NCBI GenBank assembly: GCA_948945085.1
Contig: CARBGY010000006.1
Span: 1 to 64,000, forward strand
Origin: an uncultured Candidatus Saccharibacteria bacterium
GTDB taxonomy: Bacteria; Patescibacteriota; Saccharimonadia; Saccharimonadales; Saccharimonadaceae
Direction: 5' to 3'
Length of the DNA stretch: 64,000 nucleotides
Shown here: one piece after another, positions 31,609-40,464 of the stretch
Position numbering within the stretch: position 1 is the first letter of the stretch
How the letters are laid out: each line of letters starts with the position of its first letter
Position numbers and translations under genes: made by a program
The notes under the pieces: model-generated
Told to the model about the DNA's origin: nothing
What the model saw: only the letters and a program-made list of their open reading frames with translations
Databases searched by the model: none

Positions 31609-33939
31609 TCATCCCTCAAACGTCGGCAAATCATCTGGAAACGGATCGAACTCTTCGCTTACTATAAAATCATCAAACCCATCGCCAGCACTTCCTTTCT
31701 TTGCTTTTTGTGGTGTACCAAACTCCCCATCCGGATCTCCTCCCAAAATTCCAAAATCCGTATCCTCATTAAATCCCTCTCCGAATCCTCCAAATAAGCC
31801 GCTATCATTACTCATTTCGATATCATACTCCCCCGACTCACCAAATCCACCCGATCCATAAGGATTGTACCCGAGTTCCAGCAAAAACTGCGACGGTTCG
31901 TTATAGTTACGTCCCCCAAAACTATATCGTGATGCTGCAAAAGTCAAGAAAAGGTTCTTCATTGCCCTCGTCATTCCGACATAAGCCAGCCTACGCTCTT
32001 CTTCTAATGCTTCTTCCGATTCACCAGTTCGTGCGCTCGGGAATAATCCTTCCTCCAAACCGACCAAGAAAACTACCGGAAATTCTAGCCCTTTCGCTGC
32101 GTGTAGAGTCATCATCGAAACCACATTACTTCCAGCCGTCGACTCATCAGCTGAACTAAGTAATGCTGCATCTTCCAAAAATTCCACTAACTCGTCATAA
32201 ACACTCGCGTTTGCCGCCAAAACTTCTAGGTTACCCATCCGCTCAGCTCCGTCTGGTGTTTCGCTATGCAGAAGTCCCGCAAAATCAAAGTATTTGACTG
32301 CCTGTTCAACAATTTCGGCTGGTAGCAGCCTTTCCGTATTCTCGCTCGAATCACCCTCGTCCCCGTCCACTTCATCGCCAAACAATGTCATCGCCTCTGT
32401 CTGGCCAGGTTTTTCTCCCTCGGCGCCGTAATTGTCGATAAAATTCACCAACCGCATCATTGAGGTTTTTGCGCGCCCAGTCAACTTGTCTGTCGCCTCA
32501 CGCAGCTTTGTTGTGCCAGACACTTTTACCTCTTGCTCTGCACTCTCAGCCTCATCTAAACTTCTAAACATTTTCTCCAGTGAAGTTTGTCCAACTCCAG
32601 CCAGCACATTCTTGGCTACTCGCTCCAGGCTTACTCGGTCGCGTGGGTTTACTAAGAGTTTTAGGATTGCAAGTACATCCTTTACTTCTTTTCGATCATA
32701 AAATCTTACCCCGCCAATAATTTTGTAGGGAATCCGCATTGCCATGAATGCTTTTTCGAAAGCATACGACTGCGCATTAGTTCGGTATAAAATCGCAAAA
32801 TCACTAAATTTATATTGAGGTTGCAACTTCATGATTTGTCGCGCAACGTAGTTGGCCTCGCCTTCTTCATCGCGCAAACCCTCAACTGTAATGGGTTCAC
32901 CTTTCCCAGCCTCTGTAAAAAGTGTTTTATTTGTCCGCGTTTTATTCTGATTAATAATCTTTTGTGATGCCGCCAAGATATTGCCCGTACTACGATAGTT
33001 TTGTTCCAGTTTAATAACTTTTGCACCCGGAAAATCGCGTTCAAAGTTTAAAATATTTGTAAAATCCGCCCCTCGCCACGAATAAATCGATTGCCAGTCA
33101 TCGCCTACGACACAAATATTCCGTTCCGAATTCACTAGATATTTAATTAATCGATACTGTACCGCATTTGTGTCTTGATACTCGTCAATCAGAATATGCT
33201 GAAATCTCTGTTGCCACTTTTTACGAACCTCTTCGTTGTGCTGAAATAAATCCGCTGTCTTAATTAATAAATCATCAAAATCCAGCGCCGCCGCATTTGT
33301 TTTTTCTCTTTCGTAGCGCGCGTAAACTTCGGCCGCATTTTTTTGTGATGGATAGTATGCCTCACGGGCCGCGTCTTCTGGCGTCAGTCCACTATTTTTC
33401 CAGCTCGAAATCATATTTTGCGCTAATTTTGGTGTAAAACCTTTATCATTTGTTAATTTTAAGCTTCGCACGATTCTTCGCACAAGTGTTAATTGGTCAT
33501 CCGAATCATAAATGGTAAAATTCCGATCGATTTCCGCCGCCGCATATTCAATATGTAGAATTCGCACGCAAATTCCGTGAAAAGTTCCCATGTAGGGCAT
33601 AAAGCTCTTCGGTGGGTCACTCTCAACTTTAAAATCACCAACCGGCAAGGAGTCGAACTTTGTTACATCATCTTCAAGATCTCGTCTACCAATTGCCTCC
33701 TCTCTCTGTCTCTGTAATAAATTCCAAAGTCGTACTCGCATCTCCTTCGCGGCTTTGTTTGTGAATGTTACCGCAAGTATCTGATTTGGTCGCGTTCCGT
33801 GTGCTATCAAATTTGCTATTCGGTGCGTCAGTACTTTGGTCTTACCTGAACCTGCGCCAGCCAAGATTAGTACGGGACCACTCAATGTTTTGACCGCCTC
33901 CTGTTGTGCTGGATTTAAACCTCCTAAAATCGAATTCAT
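31609..33939 (-). CDS. pcrA: UvrD/PcrA-type superfamily 1 DNA helicase
   Basis: A 3'-5' helicase of repair and replication restart, 776 aa. Motif I AGAGSGKT near 30, Ia FTNKAAKEM near 60, the GTFHGICVRIL element, motif II DEYQD near 253, motif III VVGDDWQSIYSWRGA near 278, motif IV EQNYRS, motif V TLHAAKGLEFPVVF near 610 and motif VI YVGMTRA near 650. About 35 extra residues lie before the PYMGTFH element. The C-terminus is Gly/Asp/Phe-rich and disordered. TACAAT six nucleotides before the ATG (33951-33946) implies a leaderless mRNA. PcrA rather than UvrD or Rep is chosen for a Gram-positive-type cell and is not certain. Confidence 0.9.
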   Translation of the reverse strand: MNSILGGLNPAQQEAVKTLSGPVLILAGAGSGKTKVLTHRIANLIAHGTRPNQILAVTFTNKAAKEMRVRLWNLLQRQREEAIGRRDLEDDVTKFDSLPVGDFKVESDPPKSFMPYMGTFHGICVRILHIEYAAAEIDRNFTIYDSDDQLTLVRRIVRSLKLTNDKGFTPKLAQNMISSWKNSGLTPEDAAREAYYPSQKNAAEVYARYEREKTNAAALDFDDLLIKTADLFQHNEEVRKKWQQRFQHILIDEYQDTNAVQYRLIKYLVNSERNICVVGDDWQSIYSWRGADFTNILNFERDFPGAKVIKLEQNYRSTGNILAASQKIINQNKTRTNKTLFTEAGKGEPITVEGLRDEEGEANYVARQIMKLQPQYKFSDFAILYRTNAQSYAFEKAFMAMRIPYKIIGGVRFYDRKEVKDVLAILKLLVNPRDRVSLERVAKNVLAGVGQTSLEKMFRSLDEAESAEQEVKVSGTTKLREATDKLTGRAKTSMMRLVNFIDNYGAEGEKPGQTEAMTLFGDEVDGDEGDSSENTERLLPAEIVEQAVKYFDFAGLLHSETPDGAERMGNLEVLAANASVYDELVEFLEDAALLSSADESTAGSNVVSMMTLHAAKGLEFPVVFLVGLEEGLFPSARTGESEEALEEERRLAYVGMTRAMKNLFLTFAASRYSFGGRNYNEPSQFLLELGYNPYGSGGFGESGEYDIEMSNDSGLFGGFGEGFNEDTDFGILGGDPDGEFGTPQKAKKGSAGDGFDDFIVSEEFDPFPDDLPTFEG

Positions 33940-34086
33940 TTTTCCATTGTACCACCTCTAATATTGGAGTGCAAACTAAAATTATTACACTTATGCTTAT
34001 CAAACGAGATTCGGGGTACTTGTCTAGAAAAAGCTCTCTTTAATCTATAAATTGAACTATTTTTACTTTTTTCTTATGCTAAAACC

Positions 34087-34115
34087 TTGACTTTTTCACC
34101 GATCTTTGCTATAAT
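34087..34115 (+). promoter_or_regulatory. Promoter of the Rpf-like gene
   Basis: TTGACT (34087-34092), 17 bp ending in TTTGC, TATAAT (34110-34115), only 9 nt from the first usable ATG. Confidence 0.75.
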
Positions 34116-34124
34116 GATTATGCA

Positions 34125-35165
34125 ATGATGAAATTGCAATATAAATTAAGGAATTTTTGTTGTGCGCTACTCGTTATAGCGATGGGTTTGTTTTTGGCAT
34201 CCCATGCTTTTATGCGAGCAGGCGCCGTTTTTGCTGACGATGATTTATCCACTTCTGCAGTAACTGAGCGTTTCGTGACTATTTATGATGAAAAAGATAG
34301 TTTAATGATTAAAACCACGGCCAGTACAGTGCGCGAGGTCCTTGAGAAAACTTCTATCGAATTTACTGATGCCGATTTAATCGAGCCAGCGCTTGATACT
34401 CCAATCGATAGTAATAATTTCAACATCAACATTCACCGCGCCCGTCCAGCACTTGTTATTGATGGTGTAAATCGTCGTTATGTGATGACGGCGAGTTATG
34501 ATCCTAAGACAATTGCTCGTGAAGCTGGACTAACAGTTTATGATGGAGATAAAATCGAAACTGTTACTAATGTCAGTACTAACTTTCTCGAAGCAGGAGC
34601 TGTCTCGACCTATCGTCTTGAGCGTAACGGTGGCCGTACTGTTACTATCGAAGAAAACCTACCATATACCACCGAAACACGCTACGACTACAATCTTGCC
34701 CGTGGTGAAAGTTATCTAGAGCGTGCCGGCGAAGATGGCCGTCGAGTTAGTATCTATGAAGTTACCTTTGAAAATAACGTTGAAGTTTCACGCACGCTCA
34801 TCTCTGAAAATGTTAAAGTTGAGCCGATCCCAGAAATCGTTGTTGTTGGCGCTAAACTTTCTATCGCCCCCGAGCAGGAAACTTGTGTAGGCTGGCTACG
34901 CGAAGCGGGTGTGCCAGAAGAACACCTTGAGGCAGCTATTTATATTATCTATCACGAATCTGGTTGCCGCGTCGACGCTACTAACCCCTACTCTGGTGCT
35001 TACGGCATTCCGCAGGCCCTACCTGGCAATAAAATGGCGACAGCTGGCGATGACTGGGAAACCAACCCTATTACTCAAATTCGTTGGATGAATGGTTATG
35101 TTACAAGTCGTTATGGTGGTTGGCCACAAGCTCTTGCCTTTAAAATGGAAAAAGGATGGTACTAA
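34125..35165 (+). CDS. Secreted DUF348/G5/lysozyme-like cell-wall hydrolase (Rpf/YabE-like)
   Basis: Signal peptide (residues 1-36, cleavage near VFA-DD), two DUF348 ubiquitin-like domains (first near TIYDEKDSLMIKTTASTVRE, second near KTIAREAGLTVYDGD), a G5-type domain (LPYTTETRYDYNLARGE) and a C-terminal transglycosylase-like domain. There IIYHESGCRVDATNPYSGA holds the catalytic Glu, followed by AYGIPQALPGNKM. This is the RpfB/YabE architecture: peptidoglycan remodelling at growth or exit from dormancy. A 33-codon ORF follows without gap and then rsmA, matching the known rpfB-ksgA neighbourhood of Actinobacteria. Confidence 0.85.
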   Translation: MMKLQYKLRNFCCALLVIAMGLFLASHAFMRAGAVFADDDLSTSAVTERFVTIYDEKDSLMIKTTASTVREVLEKTSIEFTDADLIEPALDTPIDSNNFNINIHRARPALVIDGVNRRYVMTASYDPKTIAREAGLTVYDGDKIETVTNVSTNFLEAGAVSTYRLERNGGRTVTIEENLPYTTETRYDYNLARGESYLERAGEDGRRVSIYEVTFENNVEVSRTLISENVKVEPIPEIVVVGAKLSIAPEQETCVGWLREAGVPEEHLEAAIYIIYHESGCRVDATNPYSGAYGIPQALPGNKMATAGDDWETNPITQIRWMNGYVTSRYGGWPQALAFKMEKGWY

Positions 35166-35267
35166 ATGGTCTTCGATTTCTGGACAGCTTTGCGCCTTTT
35201 ACCTGCCGATGTTCGAGTTTTTACGAAGATGAAGCGTGACTCAATTAAACTCAAACGTCGTCGTTAA
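35166..35267 (+). CDS. Small basic ORF between Rpf-like gene and rsmA
   Basis: ATG follows directly after the TAA of the Rpf-like gene. The 33-codon product has a hydrophobic start and an Arg/Lys-rich end (KMKRDSIKLKRRR) and stops 10 nt before rsmA. It may be a genuine coupled microprotein or a link for translation re-initiation. No family recognised. Confidence 0.4.
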   Translation: MVFDFWTALRLLPADVRVFTKMKRDSIKLKRRR

Positions 35268-35277
35268 ATAGGGAAGC

Positions 35278-36075
35278 ATGAAAAATAATAAATCTCTCGG
35301 ACAACACTGGCTCAAAAACCGTACTATTTTGGATGAAATTGCTAATCTGGCCGCCGTTGAAGCGAATGAAGAAACCATCTGTCTTGAAATTGGTCCTGGA
35401 CTCGGCACTTTGACGTCTAGTTTACTAAAACATTTCTCAAAGGTTGTTGCTGTAGAATATGATTCTCGGCTTGCCGAGAATTTACCCAAATCTTTTCCCG
35501 GTAAAAACCTCGAAATTATTAATGCTGATATTTTAAAGGTTGATGTTTCTGCTCTCATCAAAAGTGATAACTACGTTGCTGTCGGTAATATTCCATATTA
35601 TATTACGTCTCCCATTGTAAATTTACTTATTAGTTCAACTCCTCGCCCGCGTCGAATCGTGCTATTAATGCAAAAAGAAGTCGCCGAACGTATTACTGCT
35701 AAAGCCGACAAGTATTCACTTATTGCGCTTGCCGTCCAAAATCAAGCTGAAGTTGAGCTGGGTCCAGTCGTCAAAGCTGCCGAATTTACCCCTCCGCCAA
35801 AGGTTGACAGTCAAGTCCTTGTCCTTACACCGTTAGACGCTCCCCAAGTCGACCCGACCGTTCTAGAATTAGCTAAGCAAGGATTTTCTAATCCACGCAA
35901 AAAACTTAGTGCCAATCTTGCGAATACTCAGCTTGGTATATCTAAAACATCCTGGGAGGATCTTTTACGCAATTGTGCCATTAATCCGGATGCACGAGCG
36001 GAAGATCTTGGCCTCTGGGATTGGGAAGAATTATATCGCCAGGTGCAAAAAATATCTACAGCTAACGAGATTTAA
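35278..36075 (+). CDS. rsmA: 16S rRNA dimethyladenosine transferase
   Basis: KsgA/RsmA dimethylates two adjacent adenines near the 3' end of 16S rRNA. N-terminal KSLGQHWLKN, SAM motif I LEIGPGLGTLT near 41, VAVEYD, the IINADILK acid motif and catalytic NIPYYITSP near 103 are all present. So is FTPPPKVDSQV of the C-terminal domain. 265 aa is normal. It is co-directional with the Rpf-like gene and probably co-transcribed. Confidence 0.93.
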   Translation: MKNNKSLGQHWLKNRTILDEIANLAAVEANEETICLEIGPGLGTLTSSLLKHFSKVVAVEYDSRLAENLPKSFPGKNLEIINADILKVDVSALIKSDNYVAVGNIPYYITSPIVNLLISSTPRPRRIVLLMQKEVAERITAKADKYSLIALAVQNQAEVELGPVVKAAEFTPPPKVDSQVLVLTPLDAPQVDPTVLELAKQGFSNPRKKLSANLANTQLGISKTSWEDLLRNCAINPDARAEDLGLWDWEELYRQVQKISTANEI

Positions 36076-36171
36076 TATAAAAACAAACTTGCATTTTTTT
36101 GACACAAGCGTTAAAATAAGAGTAATCGTATTAAATTATTATCATAACAAAACAGGCAAAAGGGAGGCATA

Positions 36172-37278
36172 ATGAACCCTGAATCAAATAATCCACTAAT
36201 GAATCCTGGTACCCCATCCGGTGCCGGTATGGTAGGCGGAGGACCCGCTACCAACGGTATCGGAAGAGCTGGTCTCTCGATGGCAGACAGCCTCGCTTCC
36301 GCCGAAGATAATCTTACTTCTGCTGGACTCGCGGCTAATAACGGTGGTAATAATATCATGGGCCTAGATCAACTTGGATCGACGAATCCTGAAGCCATGA
36401 TGACCCCGCCCGACGATGCTCCGCTTGTGCCGGCTGCGCCTGTACCGGGTTCGATTGGTAGCGTCACTTCTGTTCCGCCTGCTCCTGCCGCGCCAGTACC
36501 AGCTCCCGGCTTTGGCGCAGATTCCGCTGCCCCAGCGGCTGCACCATTCAATCCTTTTGCTCCACAACCCGCTAACGATCAAGCGGCTCCTTCTGGCCAA
36601 CCCCTACAGGAACCTATGAATAGTTCACTTCCTCCAGTCGGAGGTCCAATCCCAGCCCCGGCTCCCGTGCCACAGGCCGCTCCGATTAAACCCGCTAAAA
36701 ATAAGGCAAAACTCGGTGATGGTAAGAGCAACATCCTAACAATTATTTTAGCCGGTCTCGCTCTCGTCTTCCTTATTTCTACCATTGTAATGTCTGTTCT
36801 CTACGTTAATGCTATTAATAATCCTAAAATCGTCTACATGCCAACTGTTTCTAACGGCACACTTAAATCATTAAGTTGTTCTCGCGCCTCCGATTTTGGA
36901 TCCCTGGCGGGCTATGAAGGGGTTCCAGCCCTCGGAACCGAAACTGTTATCGCAAATTACGTCGATGATAAACTTAATGGTATCAGTTTCGAATATGAGA
37001 TCGGGTACACCGATGCAGATGGTGCTAACATCGCGAAGGATGCGTTGTTGCAGCAAAAAAATGAAGCCTTCCTTAATGAGCTAGGTAACGCTTTTGATAC
37101 TGACTTTAAAGTCGATGGTAATGTTTTAGTCGGCGCAATTAAGTCAAAGGGCGACAGTATCTCTGAGTCAGTTGCTCAGCGTGTAACTTACGGTTCTGTT
37201 TCTGACGATAACTCAATCGCTTTAAGCGATCTCCGTACTCTTTATGAGGGCGCTGGTTACGTCTGCGTAGTTGAATAA
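36172..37278 (+). CDS. Pro/Ala-rich single-pass membrane protein
   Basis: Residues 1-180 form a disordered Pro/Ala/Gly-rich cytoplasmic region with repeated APVPAP- and PPVGG-like motifs. A Lys-rich stop (KPAKNKAKLGDGKSN) precedes a TM helix at about 188-212. An exported domain of about 150 residues with two Cys (near 233 and 366) follows. The topology with a long Pro-rich cytoplasmic region recalls membrane proteins of CPR surface machinery, but no function is known. GGGAGG lies 8 nt before the ATG. A clear terminator follows. Confidence 0.6.
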   Translation: MNPESNNPLMNPGTPSGAGMVGGGPATNGIGRAGLSMADSLASAEDNLTSAGLAANNGGNNIMGLDQLGSTNPEAMMTPPDDAPLVPAAPVPGSIGSVTSVPPAPAAPVPAPGFGADSAAPAAAPFNPFAPQPANDQAAPSGQPLQEPMNSSLPPVGGPIPAPAPVPQAAPIKPAKNKAKLGDGKSNILTIILAGLALVFLISTIVMSVLYVNAINNPKIVYMPTVSNGTLKSLSCSRASDFGSLAGYEGVPALGTETVIANYVDDKLNGISFEYEIGYTDADGANIAKDALLQQKNEAFLNELGNAFDTDFKVDGNVLVGAIKSKGDSISESVAQRVTYGSVSDDNSIALSDLRTLYEGAGYVCVVE

Positions 37279-37297
37279 AATCCTACATTTTCAATTT

Positions 37298-37331
37298 CTA
37301 ATCCTCCAAGTAATTGGGGGATTAGGTTTTT
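37298..37331 (+). terminator. Terminator before metG
   Basis: CTAATCC / GGATTAG stem followed by GTTTTTA. Confidence 0.75.
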
Positions 37332-37356
37332 AAAGAAAGTGTAGTATAATATATAC

Positions 37357-38772
37357 ATGTCAAAAGTTTACATTTGTACCGCTATTCCATATGTTAATGG
37401 TAATCCTCATATTGGGCATGCTATGGATTATCTCTTAGCGGATACTTATGCTCGGTTCCGTCGGTTACTTGGCGATGAAGTGCGTTTTCAGGTTGGTACT
37501 GACGAGCATGGCAATAAAGTTTTCAGCACCGCACAGAAAAACGGTAAAACTGTTGAGGAGTACGCTGCCGAGAATTCGCAAAAGTTCCAGGATTTTGTAA
37601 ATAAGTTAAACATTACTTACACTGATGTTATCCGTACCACTGATCCGGACCATATTCGCCGTTGTCAAGAAATATGGCAAAAACTTACCCCCCATATTTA
37701 TTCTGCCGAATATGATGGCTGGTATTGCGAAGGTTGTGAGAGTTTCGTAACTAAAAAAGAGTACGATGAAAATGGCGGTGTCTGCTCGGATCATAAGAAG
37801 CCTTACGAAAAGCTCTCTGAAACAAATTATTATCTACGTATTTCTGACTTTAAAGCCGAAATTCGTCACCAGATTGAAACGGACGGGATGAAAATTCTAC
37901 CTGAATTTCGCAAACAAGAAGTTCTGCGTCTACTTGAAGACGCTCCGGACATCTCGATCTCGCGTCCACGTGGTCAGCTAAACTGGGGTGTTCCTGTCCC
38001 AGGTGACGAGACGCAGGTCATGTATGTCTGGCTCGATGCGCTCAGTAATTACATTACCATTCTCGGGTACCCCGATCATGAAATTTCCGACTTTTGGCCT
38101 GCTACTGCTCAATTTGTTGGCAAAGATATTTTGCGTTTTCATACTATTACATGGCCCGCTATTCTACTTGGTCTAAATCTTGATTTGCCCGAAAACATCG
38201 TTTCTCACGGCCATATCCTAGTTGATGGTCAAAAAATGAGTAAGAGTATCGGCAACGTTGTTGATCCGATTGCAGTTATTGAGCGTCATGGTTTAGAAGC
38301 TTTTCGCTATTACTTCTTGCGTCATGCTGATACTTTTGCGGACTCGGATTTCACTTGGGAAAAATTCGATAACGCTTATGCCAATGAACTTGCAAACGAT
38401 CTAGGTAATCTTGTTCAACGTCTCGCAACGCTATGTCGCAAAAATGAAGTCTGTGGCTTAAAGGTTGAAACTGAATTCAGCCCAGAATATCTTACTATGA
38501 TGGGAAACTTCGAATTCTCTAAAGCTTTCGATTATGCCTGGACAAAGATCCAAGACCTCAATCGCTCGATTGACCAACAAAAACCGTGGGAACTTGCCAA
38601 AACTAGCCCAGAAAAAGCAAAGCTTGTTTTAACGAACCTCGTAAAAGACTTACTTTCAACCTCATCTTACCTCGAAGCCTTTTTACCAGATACTGTTTCG
38701 CGAATTCTTGAAATTTTTGGAACAATGGAGATTATTACACCTCCAGCCACACCACTTTTTCCTAAGAACTAA
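37357..38772 (+). CDS. metG: Methionyl-tRNA synthetase
   Basis: A class I synthetase charging tRNA-Met. AIPYVNGNPHIGHA has the HIGH motif at residues 19-22. A zinc-knuckle region with CEGCESF and CSDH follows near 128-147. WLDALSNYI and GQKMSKSIGNV (KMSKS near 294) complete the catalytic core, then the helical anticodon domain. At 471 aa it lacks the C-terminal tRNA-binding extension found in longer forms. TATAAT at 37345-37350 is 6 nt from the ATG, so the mRNA is probably leaderless. Confidence 0.95.
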   Translation: MSKVYICTAIPYVNGNPHIGHAMDYLLADTYARFRRLLGDEVRFQVGTDEHGNKVFSTAQKNGKTVEEYAAENSQKFQDFVNKLNITYTDVIRTTDPDHIRRCQEIWQKLTPHIYSAEYDGWYCEGCESFVTKKEYDENGGVCSDHKKPYEKLSETNYYLRISDFKAEIRHQIETDGMKILPEFRKQEVLRLLEDAPDISISRPRGQLNWGVPVPGDETQVMYVWLDALSNYITILGYPDHEISDFWPATAQFVGKDILRFHTITWPAILLGLNLDLPENIVSHGHILVDGQKMSKSIGNVVDPIAVIERHGLEAFRYYFLRHADTFADSDFTWEKFDNAYANELANDLGNLVQRLATLCRKNEVCGLKVETEFSPEYLTMMGNFEFSKAFDYAWTKIQDLNRSIDQQKPWELAKTSPEKAKLVLTNLVKDLLSTSSYLEAFLPDTVSRILEIFGTMEIITPPATPLFPKN

Positions 38773-38781
38773 AAGTCCCCC

Positions 38782-38859
38782 ATTAGATCTAACGTGTCCA
38801 ATTATGTGAGCATACTTAACCGTACCGACGTCAACATATATACCTCCGCTACGGACGAC
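38782..38859 (-). pseudogene. FISUMP fragment (copy D), directly after the exonuclease stop
   Basis: On the minus strand it starts at the very nucleotide after the exonuclease TAG and reads VVRSGGIYVDVGTVKYAH before breaking off. 77 bp (38782-38858) match 13348-13424 with a single mismatch. The match ends abruptly after AGATCTAAT. No start codon or ribosome binding site. Confidence 0.65.
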
Positions 38860-40317
38860 CTAATAATCCGCCCCCCGCAAGCTTTGATACCATAGCATCA
38901 ATTCTTCGGCAAGATATGAACACTCTTCCACAGTTTTAGAACCGAAGGCTTTGTTATTGGCTAGATCTTTTTGTATTTTCTCCATTTCCGCAATAAACTT
39001 TGTTTCTTGTCGAGCTAATCGCTCACGTCGGTATTTTTCCCACATCTCAACTTCATCCGCTGCTAAGCTATCTGGATAATTCTTTGCTTTATAATGAAGT
39101 AATAATTCTGCCAATCTCTCATCGCTAAACGGCGGATGATAATTTGACAATTCTTCTGTCCCATTCCTTCTGACCGTCGAACATAGCATCATATCTCGAT
39201 TATCAATAAAGCCATCATACAATGCCGATTCTGCATCAATTGCCTTCGGATAAGCTGGCTTATCGTTAATAATCTTTTTTACGCGCTTAATAAATTCTGG
39301 ATGTTTGCGTAAATTATCCAAATGTCGTTCAACTTCTTCTCGCGTCAACTGAATCTTTTCCCAACCATTATCCTTCTCAAGCACACCAAGCGGTGCCACA
39401 GCTGGACAATGATTAAACTGAAACGGCTTTACTATCGGCGAGAAGTCAATCCTTGCCTTTTTGGGGTTTTCTTTTTGCCAAAAACTACCATACTTTTCAA
39501 TGTACGTCCCGTCTTTTTCTGCCGCCAATAGATCTTCTACATCATATCTTAAATCAAACACCAAAATAGTTTTATTTTTTCCTTCAGCAATTGGATATGC
39601 AACCGTTGTCTTTTCGAACTGCGAGGAGTATCTCCCCGAAGCGTAGACAAACGGCTGCGGAGCTTTTAGACTAACTAATTTTTGAACTGCACGCTTATCT
39701 CGCATACCGTATAGATAATCGAACAGTTGCGGTTGTTTAGCTTTTATCAACTTCGAAACTTCAATTAATGCAACCACATCCGCTAAGGCATCATGCGCAT
39801 GCTCGTGCGAAATATTATTACACTTCGTCATTAACTCTAAGCGGTTTGTCGAACGACCATCAGAAGTAACGGGCCACTCGATCCCCTCCGGCCTCAACGC
39901 TCTCGTCATTCGCACAACATCAAGTAGGTCCCAGCGACTTCGCTTATCCTTCCATTGCCATTCATACGGATCATAAAAATTCCGCCATAAAGTATGTCGA
40001 ATAAACTCATCATCAAATCTCACCGAGTTGTAACCAATAATTGTCGTACCTGGCGTCGCAATTTCATTCATGATAAAATCACAGAACTCCCGTTCACTCA
40101 TCCCGTCTTGCTTGGTAGCTTGTGGTGTAATTCCGGTCACCATAATCGCCCCAGGACTTGGAAGCGTATCGTCCGCGAGTTCGACTAGAATGTTTGACGG
40201 TTTACCGATCGGCTTAAAATTTCTATCCGTCCGTTGCCCCGCAAATTGCATCACTCGATCAACCCTCGGATCTAAACCCGAAGTTTCCAAATCATAGAAA
40301 TAAAAACTTTCCGCCAT
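38860..40317 (-). CDS. sbcB: Exodeoxyribonuclease I-like 3'-5' exonuclease
   Basis: A DEDDh single-strand exonuclease used in repair. Exo I YDLETSGLD (residues 8-16), Exo II GYNSVRFDDEFI near 97 and Exo III HAHDALADV near 172 give the acidic residues and the His. The SH3-like and helical ExoI domains follow, with HCPAVAPLGVL as a recognisable element. 485 aa is close to the E. coli length. TATAAT (40329-40324) is 6 nt from the ATG on the minus strand, so the mRNA is leaderless. The stop codon abuts a FISUMP fragment. Confidence 0.88.
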   Translation of the reverse strand: MAESFYFYDLETSGLDPRVDRVMQFAGQRTDRNFKPIGKPSNILVELADDTLPSPGAIMVTGITPQATKQDGMSEREFCDFIMNEIATPGTTIIGYNSVRFDDEFIRHTLWRNFYDPYEWQWKDKRSRWDLLDVVRMTRALRPEGIEWPVTSDGRSTNRLELMTKCNNISHEHAHDALADVVALIEVSKLIKAKQPQLFDYLYGMRDKRAVQKLVSLKAPQPFVYASGRYSSQFEKTTVAYPIAEGKNKTILVFDLRYDVEDLLAAEKDGTYIEKYGSFWQKENPKKARIDFSPIVKPFQFNHCPAVAPLGVLEKDNGWEKIQLTREEVERHLDNLRKHPEFIKRVKKIINDKPAYPKAIDAESALYDGFIDNRDMMLCSTVRRNGTEELSNYHPPFSDERLAELLLHYKAKNYPDSLAADEVEMWEKYRRERLARQETKFIAEMEKIQKDLANNKAFGSKTVEECSYLAEELMLWYQSLRGADY

Positions 40318-40404
40318 ATTGTCATTATATCATTCCTCCCATTATCTAAAAAATGATTTTGTAAAATACTTAACACTTTATAAAGTTTACCCTAGTTTAT
40401 AAAA

Positions 40405-40437
40405 TGAAAAAAATCCCGCTAGTTTCCTAGCAGGATT
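40405..40437 (-). terminator. Terminator of the 371-aa membrane protein gene
   Basis: On the minus strand: AATCC-GCTAG / CTAGC-GGATT stem, then TTTTTTTC. Confidence 0.75.
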
Positions 40438-40464
40438 AATTCTAAACTAAAGTTCCAGGTGATC

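Noticed and set aside
36172..37278. Opposite-strand Gly/Ala-rich frames over the Pro/Ala-rich membrane protein
   Set aside because: They are shadows of its biased composition; the plus-strand frame alone has a ribosome binding site, TM helix and terminator.
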